Under the pieces are notes generated by a model. The model was not told the DNA's origin. It did no database searches and saw only the letters and a list, made by a program, of their open reading frames with translations. A stretch of 64,000 nt of DNA from positions 56,077,288-56,141,287 of the forward strand of contig CM065296.1 of assembly GCA_032871835.1 (NCBI GenBank), read 5' to 3'. Positions 11,321 to 21,779 of the stretch are shown piece after piece. This stretch comes from Dipteronia dyeriana (Eukaryota > Streptophyta > Magnoliopsida > Sapindales > Sapindaceae). Made by a program: the position numbers and the translations under genes. Every line of letters starts with the position of its first letter. Positions within the stretch are counted from its first letter, which is position 1.

Positions 11321-12867
11321 TGTAAGTTCCTCGGTGTTTGATTGGCTTATTTCGTTGACAACCACATTTGGGGATCAATATGTAAGGGTAGTTTAGGGCA
11401 TCGTTGTTTGTAACCAAGCTCAAGCATCAAAAGTAAAATCACTTGCTTAACTTTCATTAAAGAGGTATAAGTGCACACACACACATGCATTTTCCTTTAA
11501 TTATCTTGCATGCATGCTTATTTGCCATTTTGTGTGCCTTGTGTGCCATAATTCTTGCTTGAGTGTTGAATGCATTTTTTATGTCTTAAAAAGAGGATTT
11601 TTTTTCCTCTGATTCGCGGTTCAGACCACTCTTTGTGCAGTGCCCACGCCGCGGTCTACATAACGGTGTTTACCAGAGGCTGCACGCTGTGGCAACTGCG
11701 GCCTGTGCTTGTTGCATGCACTGCGGTCTCCCAAGCAGAGTTTCATAAGCATTGCATGTTGTCCAAACTGCGGTCTGTGCACCTGCATGCACAACGGCCT
11801 ACAGAGCGGTGTTGTCCAGGTGATGCACCGCTCTCTATACCCCGATCTGGACACTTACCTGTATCGCGGTACAGTCAGCGATCCTAATGGGATTTGGTTG
11901 CCTTTCATCCAAAACGATGTCACTTTGTGTAAGTCACCATATATATATATATGTTATCTTCTCTTCTCTTTGGTTTTCAAGAGTCCAAGAAACCATCTTT
12001 GTGTGACCTAGCTTTTCTAAAGAGAGAGGGACACCCAAAAACCTATTTTTACTCAACCCAACTTCATCTCATGATCATCTAGCTTCATTCTAGGATCATC
12101 TAAGCATGGAGCATCATCATCTTCTTGACAAGGTAACTTTTACATGCTCTAGACTTTATAGTTTCATTAGTAAGACAAGAATACCTAGGTTTTTAGTCCT
12201 TATTGCATATTAAATGCTTGCTTGTATGTTTAACTGCTTTTATGACATGCTTGTGTATTGATGATTGGTTGAGAAGTATTGATTTGTAATAGCTATAATT
12301 TAGGACGGTTTTACCCTTCTAGCTAATTCTTCTTGCCTTTGCATTTAGAACAATGATATCTAGGATTTTCTTTAATTGTCATTATTAATCCTAGATAAGC
12401 ATGAATGTGTTGACCTAGCATTTTTGCATATCTAATATTCTAGCATATTCGTTTAGGTTGCCATTATCTCTTCATTGTTGATTAAGCTTGTGGCTATGTG
12501 ATTAGTGCACAAGGTCGGTGATCCAAAATCACTATTAAGGCCCGTTGGGTAGAGTAAAAGGGTTAGTAACTGGAGGGTTAGACGGGAGGTCAACCAAGGT
12601 TGTAAACTTTCTCTCAATAGTGGATTTTGAGGATCGAGTGTGGCGCACTGAACCGCCCATGGTTTTTCCCATTTTGAGGGTTTCCACGTAAATATTGCGT
12701 GTTTTTATTGTTTTATGTTTGTTGTCTTTTATTTGAACACTAGTAGAATGAGGTAGAATTGATAATATTGATTAATTCGCAAAATTGGTAATCTATCGAA
12801 TTAAAACCTATTCACCCTCCCCCCCCCCCCTTCCAGGTTATAGACACACACTTTCTAGGGAATTTCA
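11321..12867 (+). repeat. 3' LTR of element B
   Basis: This 1547-bp LTR starts TGTAAGTTCCTC and ends AATTTCA. It holds the CpG-rich cluster at about 11626-11885, a TA run at 11938-11952 and a poly-C tract at about 12819-12830. Many differences from the 5' LTR are C/T or G/A changes, fitting decay of methylated cytosines. Confidence 0.95.
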
Positions 12868-12872
12868 TTTTC
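12868..12872. repeat. target-site duplication of element B, right copy
   Basis: TTTTC, identical to 3345-3349. Confidence 0.93.
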
Positions 12873-13262
12873 GATGAAGCAACAAATGGAGTAACAGATT
12901 ATGATACAGACATAATAATGGCGTACAAGATTAATTGATATTGTGGAAGCCAGAGCGTGTATGTTAAATTTAAAGTAGAGACACCATTGGTGATTAGAGA
13001 CTAAGGAGGACAAACCAAGGAACCATCAAGGTAGCCTAAAAGATCATAGACGAATAAAAATGTATGGAATTGTGCTCTTCAGGAAGGATAATTCAGGGAG
13101 GTTAGTTTTAATGGTAGCTGGGTATCGGCATTGATCGATATAAGATTGGCAATATTATAAGAAATAGTTGTGGGAATAGTGATAAAGGTAGGAGTTTGTT
13201 TGGTACGAGTCTGGGTGGAAGGAGTTTGCGTGGTGGGTACTTTCTTTTGATTTTCCAGCCAT
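12873..13262 (-). pseudogene. gag: gag of element G, N-terminal half
   Basis: The minus-strand ATG at 13262 begins MAGKSKES, and the familiar copia gag phrase LPLKLTSLNYPS then a stop in place of W, followed by RAQF, is readable around 13070. The frame shifts between these two parts. The gene is cut at 12872 by element B and continues at 3344. Element X lies 10 bp upstream of the ATG. Confidence 0.75.
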
Positions 13263-13276
13263 GATACTATCAAAAA

Positions 13277-13616
13277 TGTTGGTGGGATGGGAAGTTTGAG
13301 GTCACTTGTGGTGCACCTCTGAGAGATTCGAACAAACAATAAAGGAGAACCTTTTTATTTCTCTCTAAATTATCTTACACCACTCAACACACTTACAATA
13401 CAATCTTAAACCCTTTATATAGGGAAATGAGATGAGATAAAACAAAAAACACAACGAATACAAAATAATAAATCCATATCAGTTGTTTAAAGGTAGTTAG
13501 GAGATTATTGGTTGAAGAAATTTGGATGGTGGTCAGATTAAATATTGGTTGGCTTATAGAAATGATTGGAGGTTACTGGAAGGTGGTTGGTTGGAGATCA
13601 AGTTTTGTTTTCAACA
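13277..13616 (-). repeat. 3' LTR of element X
   Basis: On the plus strand it runs from TGTTGGTGGG to TTTTCAACA, so both ends show TG...CA. It is followed on the plus strand by TCCCCCTT, the complement of the polypurine tract AAGGGGGA. Confidence 0.92.
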
Positions 13617-13624
13617 TCCCCCTT
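13617..13624 (-). other. polypurine tract of element X
   Basis: On the minus strand this reads AAGGGGGA immediately before the LTR start. Confidence 0.8.
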
Positions 13625-13639
13625 AAACTTGACTATTCC

Positions 13640-14290
13640 TGTTTCGCCATACTAAGTATTGTCTTTAGTCTTGAAAACACGTCATGTTTGAGCGGTTTGG
13701 TGAAAATATCAGCAAATTGATCATATGTCCTAAGAGAGACTAGTTCCACCTCTTTATTCTTCACATGCTCTCTGATGAAATGATATTATGTATCAATATG
13801 TTTGCTTCTTTCATGGAATACTAGATTCTTTGCTAGAGCAACTGCTGATCTATTGTCGATGTAGACCTCTGTGGAATTAACTTGTGGAAATCCCAAGTAC
13901 TGCAAAACATTCTTGATCCAGATACTATGACAAACAGCTGAGCAGGCAGCAACGTACTCAGCTTCACATTATGACGGTGTCACAATGGCTTGCTTTTTGG
14001 ATGACCATGTGAACGTTGTATCTCCCATAAAAAATGTAAAACCTGTCGAGCTTTTACGTTCATCCAAATCTTTCCCCAATCATTATCTTAATAGCCAACT
14101 AACCTGTAATCTTCACATTTGGTATATAATATACCATCATTAATAGTACCTTTTATGTAACGGAGTATCCTCTTTGCTACATTTAGGTGAGAGTGTTCAG
14201 GAGTCTCCGTGTATCTACTGACTAGTCCAACTTCATAGAGTATATCTGGCATGGTAAACGTCAAGTATCTCAGGCTTCTAACTAAGCTAT
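13640..14290 (-). pseudogene. RNase H domain of element X
   Basis: Minus-strand translation shows the copia RNase H series: SRSSTGFTFFMG, then CEAEYVAA, YIDNRSAVALAKN, HIDT-YHFIREHVKN and DIFTKPL near the end. Stops replace single residues (for example before CEAEY and after HIDT). Confidence 0.85.
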
Positions 14291-15200
14291 TTAAATAGGT
14301 TGGATCAACATCTCATCTCTCATTCTTTCTTAACTCTAATTCTGTTTCTACTGAAGTTGTAAAAGGAATTGCATTTTCCTATACAATCTTTTTTAAAATT
14401 TCTTTTACATAGATACTCTTGAAGATGAATATACCTTTTTTACTTTGCAACACTTCAATACCAAGAAAACGAGCCATTAGACCAATGTCAGTCATCTCAA
14501 ATTCTTTCACCATTCTGTGCTTGAAATCTTCAAACATGGTTGGATTATTGTCGGTGAAGATCAAGTCATCAACATATAGTCATGCATATAATAAGCTTCA
14601 GTTAGTCTCCTTCTTCATGTAGAATGCATGATTATACTAACATTTCTCAAATCTGTTCTCTTGGAAGTAATCATCAATCCTCATGTTCCATGCATGAGGT
14701 GCTTGCTTCAAACCATATAGAGTTTTCTTTACCCTTCATACTTTATCTTTTTTGCCTTTCTTCATATATCCAGGTGGTTGTTCCATGCAGATTTCTTCTT
14801 TAAGAAAGTCATTCAGAAATGCTGACTTTATGTCAACTTGGTAAATTTTCCAACTTTTCTAGGCTGCTAATGATATTAGCAATCTGATGGTCTCTAGTCT
14901 GGCAACTACGCAAAGACTTCCCCGCAATCAACTCTTTTCCTTTGTTTATAGCCTTTTGCTACAAGTCTTGCCTTATATCTCTGGACTTCTCTTTTCGCAT
15001 CCCTTTTGGTCTTGTAGACCCATTTCACTCCGATAGTGTTTCAGTCTTTTGGGAGATTAGTTAACTCCCACGTCTTGTTCTTTTCAATGGATTGAATCTC
15101 TTCATCCATTACACATCTCCATTTTTCTTCTTGGTTAGCCTCTTTAAAGCTTACTGGATCACTTGTCATCAGTAGACAATATAGAGTAATATCTTCTTCC
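14290..15200 (-). pseudogene. reverse transcriptase domain of element X
   Basis: On the minus strand the domain starts near 15130 with EIQSIEKNKTWELTNLPK and GVKWVYKTKRDAK. It ends in EFEMTDIGLMARFLGIEV (about 14500). The position of the YVDD box is just upstream of FTDNNPTMFEDF at 14564. Several frame changes separate the blocks. Confidence 0.85.
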
Positions 15201-15479
15201 ACCTATTCTGTATTTTCATACAAATCTTATAGACTATGTGTCCTTATAGGCATCATATCTGAGAAGTCACGTTCAATTGGTAATGAAGCATCATACCTTT
15301 GTGGTGAATGGGAACCACAATGAGGGGTCTACTGATCTCTAGGTATTTGTAGCTCTATAGCCACTTCTCTTATCTCTTCTTCAGGTATCAAATCTGCACT
15401 TCTGGACGCATTGGTCTGATCCTAATTCCAAGATTCATTTTCTTCAAAAATGACATCCCTGCTGAAGATCACTTTCTTT

Positions 15480-16431
15480 GTGACAAGGTTATATAGTTGT
15501 AACCTATAGTTCTATCACCGTATCCAACAAGGATACATTTTTCTCCTTTATCTTCAAGCTTGGTTCTTTTCGCTTCTAGGACCCTGATGTAGACAATGGA
15601 GCCAAAAACTCTTAAATGGCTCACACTTGGTTTGTGAGTGCTTCATGCTTCTTGAGGTGTCTTTATATCAAGACTATTCATAGGACATTTGTTTTGTGAA
15701 TATACCGCATGTAAGACTACTTCAGTCTAAAAAAATTTGGGCATGTTTTTATCTTTTAACATGCTTCTGACCATGTTAAGGATTGTTCGATTTTTCCTTT
15801 CATCTTCACCATTTAACTGAGGAATATAATCAAGTGTAAACTGATGACTGATTCCTTGTTGCTTAAGGAGTTCCTGGAAAGCACTTGTAATGTATTTTCC
15901 ACTTTGATCTGATCTCAGTGTTTTGATATAATAGCCATTTTTCTTCTCCATAAAAGTTTTGAACTCTTTGAAGTAGTCGAATACTTCTGACTTCTTTTTT
16001 AGGAAATAAACCCAAGTCTTCCTGTTGTAGTCATCAATGAAGGTAAGGAAGTATTAATTTTGTCCATTTGATACCGACGTCAATAGACCACATACATCTA
16101 TGAGAATGAGCTCAAGTGGCATGGTTGCTTTCTAATTTGTCTCCTTTCCGAAGCTATTTATGTGTTGTTTACTAAGAACACAGCTTTCACATATCTCATT
16201 TGGGTGATGAATGTTTGGCAATCCTTTCACAATCTTCTTACTTCCCAGTTGCTTTAAAGTTTCAAAATTAAGATGTCTATACCTAAGATGCCATAACCAG
16301 TCTTTATCATTGATGATGGCTATCAAACATCTTAGCATATCATGATAAATTGTGAGAGGAAACATCTTGTTCTTTATCATCTGGACTCGAATAACCAGCA
16401 TTCCTCGAGCATTTATAATGGAGAGTTGCAT
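15480..16431 (-). pseudogene. integrase domain of element X
   Basis: The zinc-binding part (WLWHLRYRHLNFETLKQL and CESCVLSKQH) lies at 16330-16150. The DDE core follows with LILIDVCG near 16110, FIDDYNRKTWVYF, then LRSDQSGKY and PQLNGEDERKNRTI at 15951-15780. The acidic residues of the core are therefore visible, although Q-S and E-D substitutions depart from the usual G-G and V-A. The C-terminal VGYGDRTIGY piece is near 15520. Confidence 0.88.
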
Positions 16432-16434
16432 ATT

Positions 16435-16737
16435 TTAAAGGCTAATATGATAGCCTTTCTCTAAGAGTTGACCAAAATTTAGGATGTTCATCTTCATGTC
16501 TGAAACATAATAAACATTGGAGATGAAAGCATGATCTTCATTCTTCTGCTTGATCATGACATCTCCTTTTCTTTGGATAGGAATTTTAGAGAGATCACCA
16601 AAAGACATTTCTCTATGAACTTTCTTGTCATGTTCAGTAAATAAATATTTTCTGCCAGTCATATGGTTGCTAGCTCCAGAATCAAGAAACCAAACATTTT
16701 TTTTTAGATATGTTGAGTTGTATGCCATCAATATCAA
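16435..16737 (-). pseudogene. protease domain of element X
   Basis: The active-site motif is WFLDSGASNHMTG near 16680, followed by ISNVYYVSDMKMNIL-type sequence typical of copia proteases. The 101-codon frame is open, but it is separated from gag and integrase by stops. Confidence 0.85.
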
Positions 16738-16783
16738 TGATTCTTCTTCAACTTGCTCTTTCTCTACAAAGTAAGAATTTTAT

Positions 16784-17741
16784 TTACTTCATTTGGGTTA
16801 CCTCTGCACTCGTTGCTATAGTGGCAATATTTGTAGTAGTTATAGCATTGAACATTTGTTTTGTCAATGTTCGGACGGTTGTTGTACCCGTCACTTCTTC
16901 CTCGTCCTCGTCCTCTTCCTCATGAGACATAGTTCTGTTGTCCACGTCCTCCTCTATTTGCATCTCTTCCTCCTCTGCCTTTACCCTTGGTTTTGGCATT
17001 TTCAAAACCTTTTCCACGAGATCCTCTACCTCTTTCTTGTTGTAAGGTTCCCCCTTGCTCGTATTTTCTTTCATTAAGGGAGAGCTTTGACTGGAGAGCT
17101 TGCTCCAATACTCTATCGTCACTTCTTCTTGTGACATTCTACTCATGGGCTTGCAATAAACCCACTAGTTCTTCAACAGACATCGTCTTAGATCTTTTGC
17201 TTATTCTAAGGCCACAACTATAAAGTCAAACTTTGGATCTAATGATCGTAAAGTTTTCTTTGTAATTCTCTTATCTGTGAGAGTTTCCCCATTTCTTCTT
17301 ATCTGATTCGCAATGACCATAACTCGTGTATAGAACTCAGCAATGGATTCATTAGATTTCATTCGTAAAGATTCAAACTCTCCTCATATAGTTTGAAGAC
17401 GAATCCTTTTCACTTTGTCGGCACCTTTGTAGGTTTTGAAAAGGGTGTCCCGAACTTCTTTCGATGACTTAGAGGATGCTATGAACTCGAACATGGCTTC
17501 GTCTAGTCCTTGATAGATTATGTACTTTGCTTTACAATCCCTTTTCTGATTGGCTTTGAGAGTTGTTGTTTGAGCTTCTGTCTTGGTTCCTTCAGCTACT
17601 TTGGATTCGGGTTCTGTATATCCATCTTCCACAATGTCCATAACATCTTGAGAGCCTAGTAGAACTCTTATTTGTATGCACCAATTGTCATAGTTGTCTT
17701 TGGTGAGTTCGGGATGACAACATGATGTTATTGTTGGCCAT
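16784..17741 (-). pseudogene. gag: gag of element X
   Basis: A likely ATG is at 17741 (MANNNIML). After an early frameshift the readable parts are a UBN2-type gag domain (17641-17384: EFIASSKSSKEVRDTLFKTYKGADKVK split over two blocks) and a C-terminal region (17146-16784) rich in Glu/Lys. In that last frame the Arg/Gly-rich zinc-knuckle zone reads as acidic repeats, because the true frame has shifted. No clean CCHC is visible. Confidence 0.75.
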
Positions 17742-18332
17742 CGAGACTTGAAGTGCTTAGAAAACTAATCTAGAGTTTGAATTTGTAAAAACAGAGTGCA
17801 TAGTTGCGTCTAGAATGGTCCAAAATCTTGGAAACCAGTCTGAGTTTGTCAAAAAACGAGTTCAGAAGCATCCGAAACAGGGCGGTCAAACTTTTTGGAA
17901 AAATCAACCAAAGATAACGAAATATTCCCTTTTACTGACGAAATATTCCAGTCGTTATAACGACGTTAGTGATGTTAGCAACGCATTAACAGTGCCAGTC
18001 GGACATCGGGTCAGATCAAGCCATCAGGTTAACTGATTGAATTTCGGGTCAGATCCTCTGGTCGGATCATGCAAACGAGCTACGAAGACCTCCTAAGCAT
18101 GTCGGTGACACGCCGGAGCTTTGGCTGCGCTTGGTCGGCATTTGAGGTCACTCTCCAACTTCATGAGGCATGTGCGGCATCTCTTTAGCTTCTATTTGGG
18201 TGATTTTTTCACCGTTGAACTCCTAGAGATGATTAGAACACACTGGTCTGCTCAAAAGTCTATGTTGAGCACTTTGTTTTATGGGCCAATTCGGTTTTGG
18301 CATCTGCTCTTCGAATTTCTAGTTCTCCTGTG
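17742..18332 (-). other. 5' leader of element X
   Basis: This is the non-coding leader between the primer site and the gag ATG. No gene or repeat is supported in it. Confidence 0.6.
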
Positions 18333-18344
18333 CTCTGATACGAC
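18332..18344 (-). other. primer-binding site of element X (mutated)
   Basis: The minus strand reads GTCGTATCAGAGC next to the LTR end, one mismatch to the initiator tRNA-Met complement. Confidence 0.8.
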
Positions 18345-18686
18345 TGTTGGTGGGATGAGAAATTTGAGGTCACTTGTGGTGCACCTCTGAGAGAGATTCG
18401 AACACTCAAGAAAGGTGAAGCTTTTTATTTCTCTCTAAATTATCTTACACCACGCCACACACTTACAATACAATTTGAATCCCTTTACATTGGGAAATGA
18501 GATGAGATAAAACAAAAAACACAGTGAATGCAAAACAATGAATCCATAATAGTGTTTTGGAGGCAGTTGGGAAATGGCTGGTTGAAGAAATTTGGATGGT
18601 GGTTGGAATCAATATTGGTTGGCTTCTAGAAATGGTTGTAGGTTTCTGGAAGGTGGTAAGCTGGAGATCAAGTTTAGTTTTCAACC
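18345..18686 (-). repeat. 5' LTR of element X
   Basis: It aligns with 13277-13616 over its whole length with scattered substitutions. On the plus strand it begins TGTTGGTGGG, and its last base has changed so that it ends CAACC rather than CAACA. Confidence 0.9.
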
Positions 18687-18727
18687 AAAAACAGAGGAAA
18701 AAAAATTGCTCGTTGGAGCCTAAGAGA

Positions 18728-18739
18728 GCTCTGATACCA
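18728..18739 (-). other. primer-binding site of element G
   Basis: The minus strand reads TGGTATCAGAGC exactly. It lies about 36 bp from the X insertion and leads, once X is removed, to the G gag start at 13262. This fixes the 5' end of the outer element G. Confidence 0.9.
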
Positions 18740-18953
18740 TGCAAAGATGATAAAGTTTATGTTAAATGCTCTGATTTTATTCATATTGATACATTGAATT
18801 TATACACATCTTACCGTTCATATTTACAACAACAAATCAAGTTTCTAAACTGTAGCAATCAATCTCTACAGCTGACTATAGACATTACAAAGGTCTTGTA
18901 GAGATTGAATGCTATTGACTTGGCTTGGCTATATATTCTCCTTAATACTACCA
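18740..18953 (-). repeat. 5' LTR of element G (outer end uncertain)
   Basis: The LTR end TTTGCA abuts the primer site at 18740. An AATAAAATCA word (about 18775) and a TATATA word (about 18930) suit an LTR. The other end may be the TGGTAGTATT at 18953 or lie further right. No second G LTR is in the window to settle it. Confidence 0.5.
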
Positions 18954-19970
18954 TGTCATTTTCGAAGTTTCGATCATTATGGTATGACGATGATACCAGA
19001 ATAGAGGTAGCTGTCGTGACTGGAATTCTAAATGTTTGAGCTAGTTTCATCATTGTCTGCCTTTAAAGATGGCATGGTAGGTGCAGTTTTTTCTCCTGAA
19101 AAAATAAAATTGTAAATGTAATATCAAATTAAACACACATAAACTAAAATAAGATCAAGAAATTAGAAAAATAGAGTTCATACTACTATAAAAAAGAAGA
19201 GCAAAGAGTACTCAATGAGTTGATCGAAAAATAGAAGAAAGGAGAAAATACTTACTAATTTTTTTATTTTTATTTTTGGTGATTACCGCGGTCACTCCTA
19301 TTTATAAATTAAATTTGTTTAACTCAAATATAAAAAAGAGTTACACCTACCAAATGACAGTAAATTATAATATATATAATTTCAAATCAAAATGTGTGCA
19401 CTGTGCACAGCATTGCGTTATTGATGACAATTTGCCGATTAAAAGAAGTACAAGGCATTTTAGAATTTTTGCATTAATTGCAAAATCTTGTGAACACCTA
19501 CATTTGTTTCATAATCAAATTTACTGCCATTTATTTTTTAATTCAATTTATGTATTTATATGTAAAAAAAACAACTTTTACATACTTTTGTTAAAATTTA
19601 ATTTATGTTTTCATATAAAAGAAATGTGCACCCATGCTTACAAGTTACAAAGTATATATATATATATAAAAGCTCGAACAATCCTACACTTTTTTTTTTT
19701 ATAAATTATATTAATTCTAGATTTGGGTAGAGGTACAGATTCGAACTCATGGTGTAAGTGCGATGAACAAACCACTTGGTTAACTTCTTCTTGTCAGCTC
19801 AATCCTATACTAGTCCATATGAGCCATATCAAGCTCCTCTCTATTCTTCACATCCATATGAGACATGTTCTACGTCCGTACAGGAAAAAAAAGTTAGAGA
19901 AATTAATTATTTTATTTATAAAAAAAACTCACAAACTAATTAAAAATATAAATTGATCATTTGTTTGAAA
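18954..19970. other. AT-rich stretch without recognised gene
   Basis: It holds a TA microsatellite near 19655-19670 and homopolymer A/T runs. No protein family, LTR pair or RNA gene is supported. Confidence 0.5.
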
Positions 19971-20885
19971 TATTGTTATACGGTTATTCTATATTGCAGC
20001 TAATATTTGTACTGTTTTGTAAACTAATCTTTGTTTTCTTATAGCTAGTTTGAGATTTCTAAATCTAAATATTCTAATCTTTTAAAATTTATATATATGG
20101 TAAAATTCTTCTTACTTCTACTATTTTTTCATCAATTAGGTTTAAGAAATGTCTTTGTGATATATTTAATTTTTCTAGAATTAAAGGTTCTCTAATGAGT
20201 AATCTATTTCTAATAATTAACAAATTAAAAATTCTTTCTACTTCGAAAAATTCTAATCTTTGTAATAATTCAGTAAACTCATCTAATGGTCCTACCCCTA
20301 CAAAATAGATATTTAAAACAATTAAATAAATCATTCATCTTATTCATCAAACTTTCTTTTCTTGTTAACAATTCTTAACTTATCATTCCAACGTTCTTCT
20401 GCTAATTTCACTCCACTTAATCTAGCCCTTAGCTTAAATTTTTCTTCTTCTAAAATTTCTTCTTCTAATTTATCACTAACCTTTCCTATATTTCTTTGCA
20501 AAGTTGCGGCTTTTGTAATATATATGTTTTATCTATAGTATTCTGGTTCATTTAATGAATTAGACAGAGCTTTAGATGATGAAGCTTTTCCAGATGAGTC
20601 TTGTATGTATTCTTTTAATAATTTATCTATTTCTTTTACTTTATTTTCACTATTTATTTTTAAAGTTTCTAAGTTTAGTAATTCTTTTTCAAAAAGGGGC
20701 AGCTTTCCTCACCAAGATAAACGTATATAATGAAGTACATTATATTTATCTCTAAGCTTTATATTAATCTTTTCAATAAAATCTAAATGATATTGTCTTA
20801 ATGACTCTAATCTTGTAGGGTCATTTTCAGCTAATTCTAGCAATTTTAAGTCTATTGGGTTCATACGATCTACAACACTCATAAT
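19970..20885 (-). pseudogene. endogenous pararetrovirus, first ORF after the primer site
   Basis: A minus-strand ATG near 20885 opens about 190 bp after the tRNA-Met primer site, where Caulimoviridae place their first ORF. The readable pieces (MNPIDLKLLELAEN, then EKVKEID-like charged helices, then 20334-20089) are rich in Leu, Glu and Lys and likely helical. I do not recognise a domain. Frameshifts break it, and the left limit of viral sequence is uncertain, between 20090 and about 19970. It is called viral from position, AT-richness and continuity with the genes to its right. Confidence 0.55.
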
Positions 20886-21076
20886 TTAAAAAGTCTTATT
20901 ATAATAATTATCTATCTGAAAATTATAACAAACATGATAACTTTTGTTAATATAATCAAAAAGATGATATAAATCATAAACCAAATAAACTTCTGGAGAA
21001 TTCAGATATTGTAATTAGAAGTTTGTCTTTTTGTAACTATACAAATGAGCAAACAATTAAATTTAAAGGTAACTAG

Positions 21077-21088
21077 GCTCTGATACCA
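21077..21088 (-). other. tRNA-Met primer-binding site of the pararetrovirus
   Basis: The minus strand reads TGGTATCAGAGC, the conserved origin of minus-strand DNA synthesis in Caulimoviridae. It lies downstream of the leader and upstream of the first ORF. No LTR adjoins it, which separates it from the copia primer sites in this window. Confidence 0.8.
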
Positions 21089-21610
21089 ATTTCAAGAGGG
21101 TTATTCAAAATAAACGGGTCTTTCAAGATCCCATTGTTTTTATTGATTCAAAAAGAGTTTTCAGATTCTCTTTAAGTCTATAACTGTCTATTAACAAGAC
21201 TTACACAGGATCACCAAAGACTTTTTTTTAGAAAACTATAAAATCTTGTTTCAAGTAAAAATAGGATTCTACTAGACACTTTTACAGAATAGATTACATA
21301 AAGTTCTTGTAAAAACTACTAGAAGCTCGTTACTCTAGAAATTTAATAATTTTCTCATGTTTTCGTTAACCTGGAAAGACTAGTTAATGGTTAACAAATA
21401 AAAGAGAGATTAGAAGAGAATTCAAGAAAACTTACTTATAATCTGAATATACACAACTTTTATTAATGATTGCTAAATTTGTACATGGAAGAGAGAGAGA
21501 AAGAGTTGTTTGCAAGGAGTGATGGGTTACAGGATTGAGAGAGTTGTGAGTTGTTGAGTGTGTCTTTCTAACGAGAGAAACACTCTGTTTATATAAATAA
21601 AAGCAAGCAA
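21089..21610 (-). promoter_or_regulatory. pararetroviral promoter and leader region
   Basis: On the minus strand a TATTTATATAAAC box near 21590-21600 follows the viroplasmin gene. It is followed by a roughly 500-nt non-coding leader with AATAAA words near 21460 and 21140, then the primer site. This order (TAV gene, promoter, leader with polyadenylation signal, primer site) is that of the large intergenic region of TAV-bearing caulimovirids. Activity is unknown. Confidence 0.55.
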
Positions 21611-21779
21611 GGTCCAAAACAATGGCCGACACACATAATCAAAACTTTTTACAAAGTCTAAAAGAAAACAGTAATATACAGTAATATTTGATTTTGCCAA
21701 CACTTTCTTCATGTCTTCATCTACCGACACTAATGCTTTATACAACTATGGTGCTTTATTACTGTTTTTGATAAGAGCA

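Larger units (their letters stand above)
3350..12867 (+). mobile_element. complete Sirevirus-like copia retrotransposon B
   Basis: This 9518-bp element has two LTRs, a tRNA-Met primer site, gag, protease, integrase, reverse transcriptase, RNase H, a long 3' untranslated region and a polypurine tract. The 5-bp duplication TTTTC flanks both ends. The order PR-INT-RT-RH defines Ty1/copia. The RT wording ([40 protein letters not shown]) and the long pol-to-LTR spacer point to the Sirevirus lineage. The coding region has many stops and frameshifts, and the LTRs differ at roughly 8% of the bases I compared, so it is an old dead copy. It split the gag gene of element G. Confidence 0.95.
13277..18686 (-). 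mobile_element. complete copia retrotransposon X (Tork-like)
   Basis: This 5.4-kb element on the minus strand has short LTRs (340 and 342 bp), a primer site, gag, PR, INT, RT, RNase H and a polypurine tract. AAAAA flanks both sides (13272-13276 and 18687-18691). Since the flank is an A run, the duplication alone is weak evidence, but the LTR ends and the rejoined G sequence agree. The compact gag-pol, DSGASNHMTG protease and short LTRs suit the Tork group of plant copia. All genes carry stops. Confidence 0.93.

Noticed and set aside
18557..18901. 114-codon frame over the X LTR and G leader
   Set aside because: It covers LTR sequence of X and the G primer site; an equivalent frame arises in the other X LTR at 13508-13720.
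18859..19053. Possible captured host exon with a TTTTTTCAG acceptor-like word on the minus strand (about 19090)
   Set aside because: The downstream reading frame has no known family and soon meets stops; a chance acceptor in T-rich DNA is likelier.
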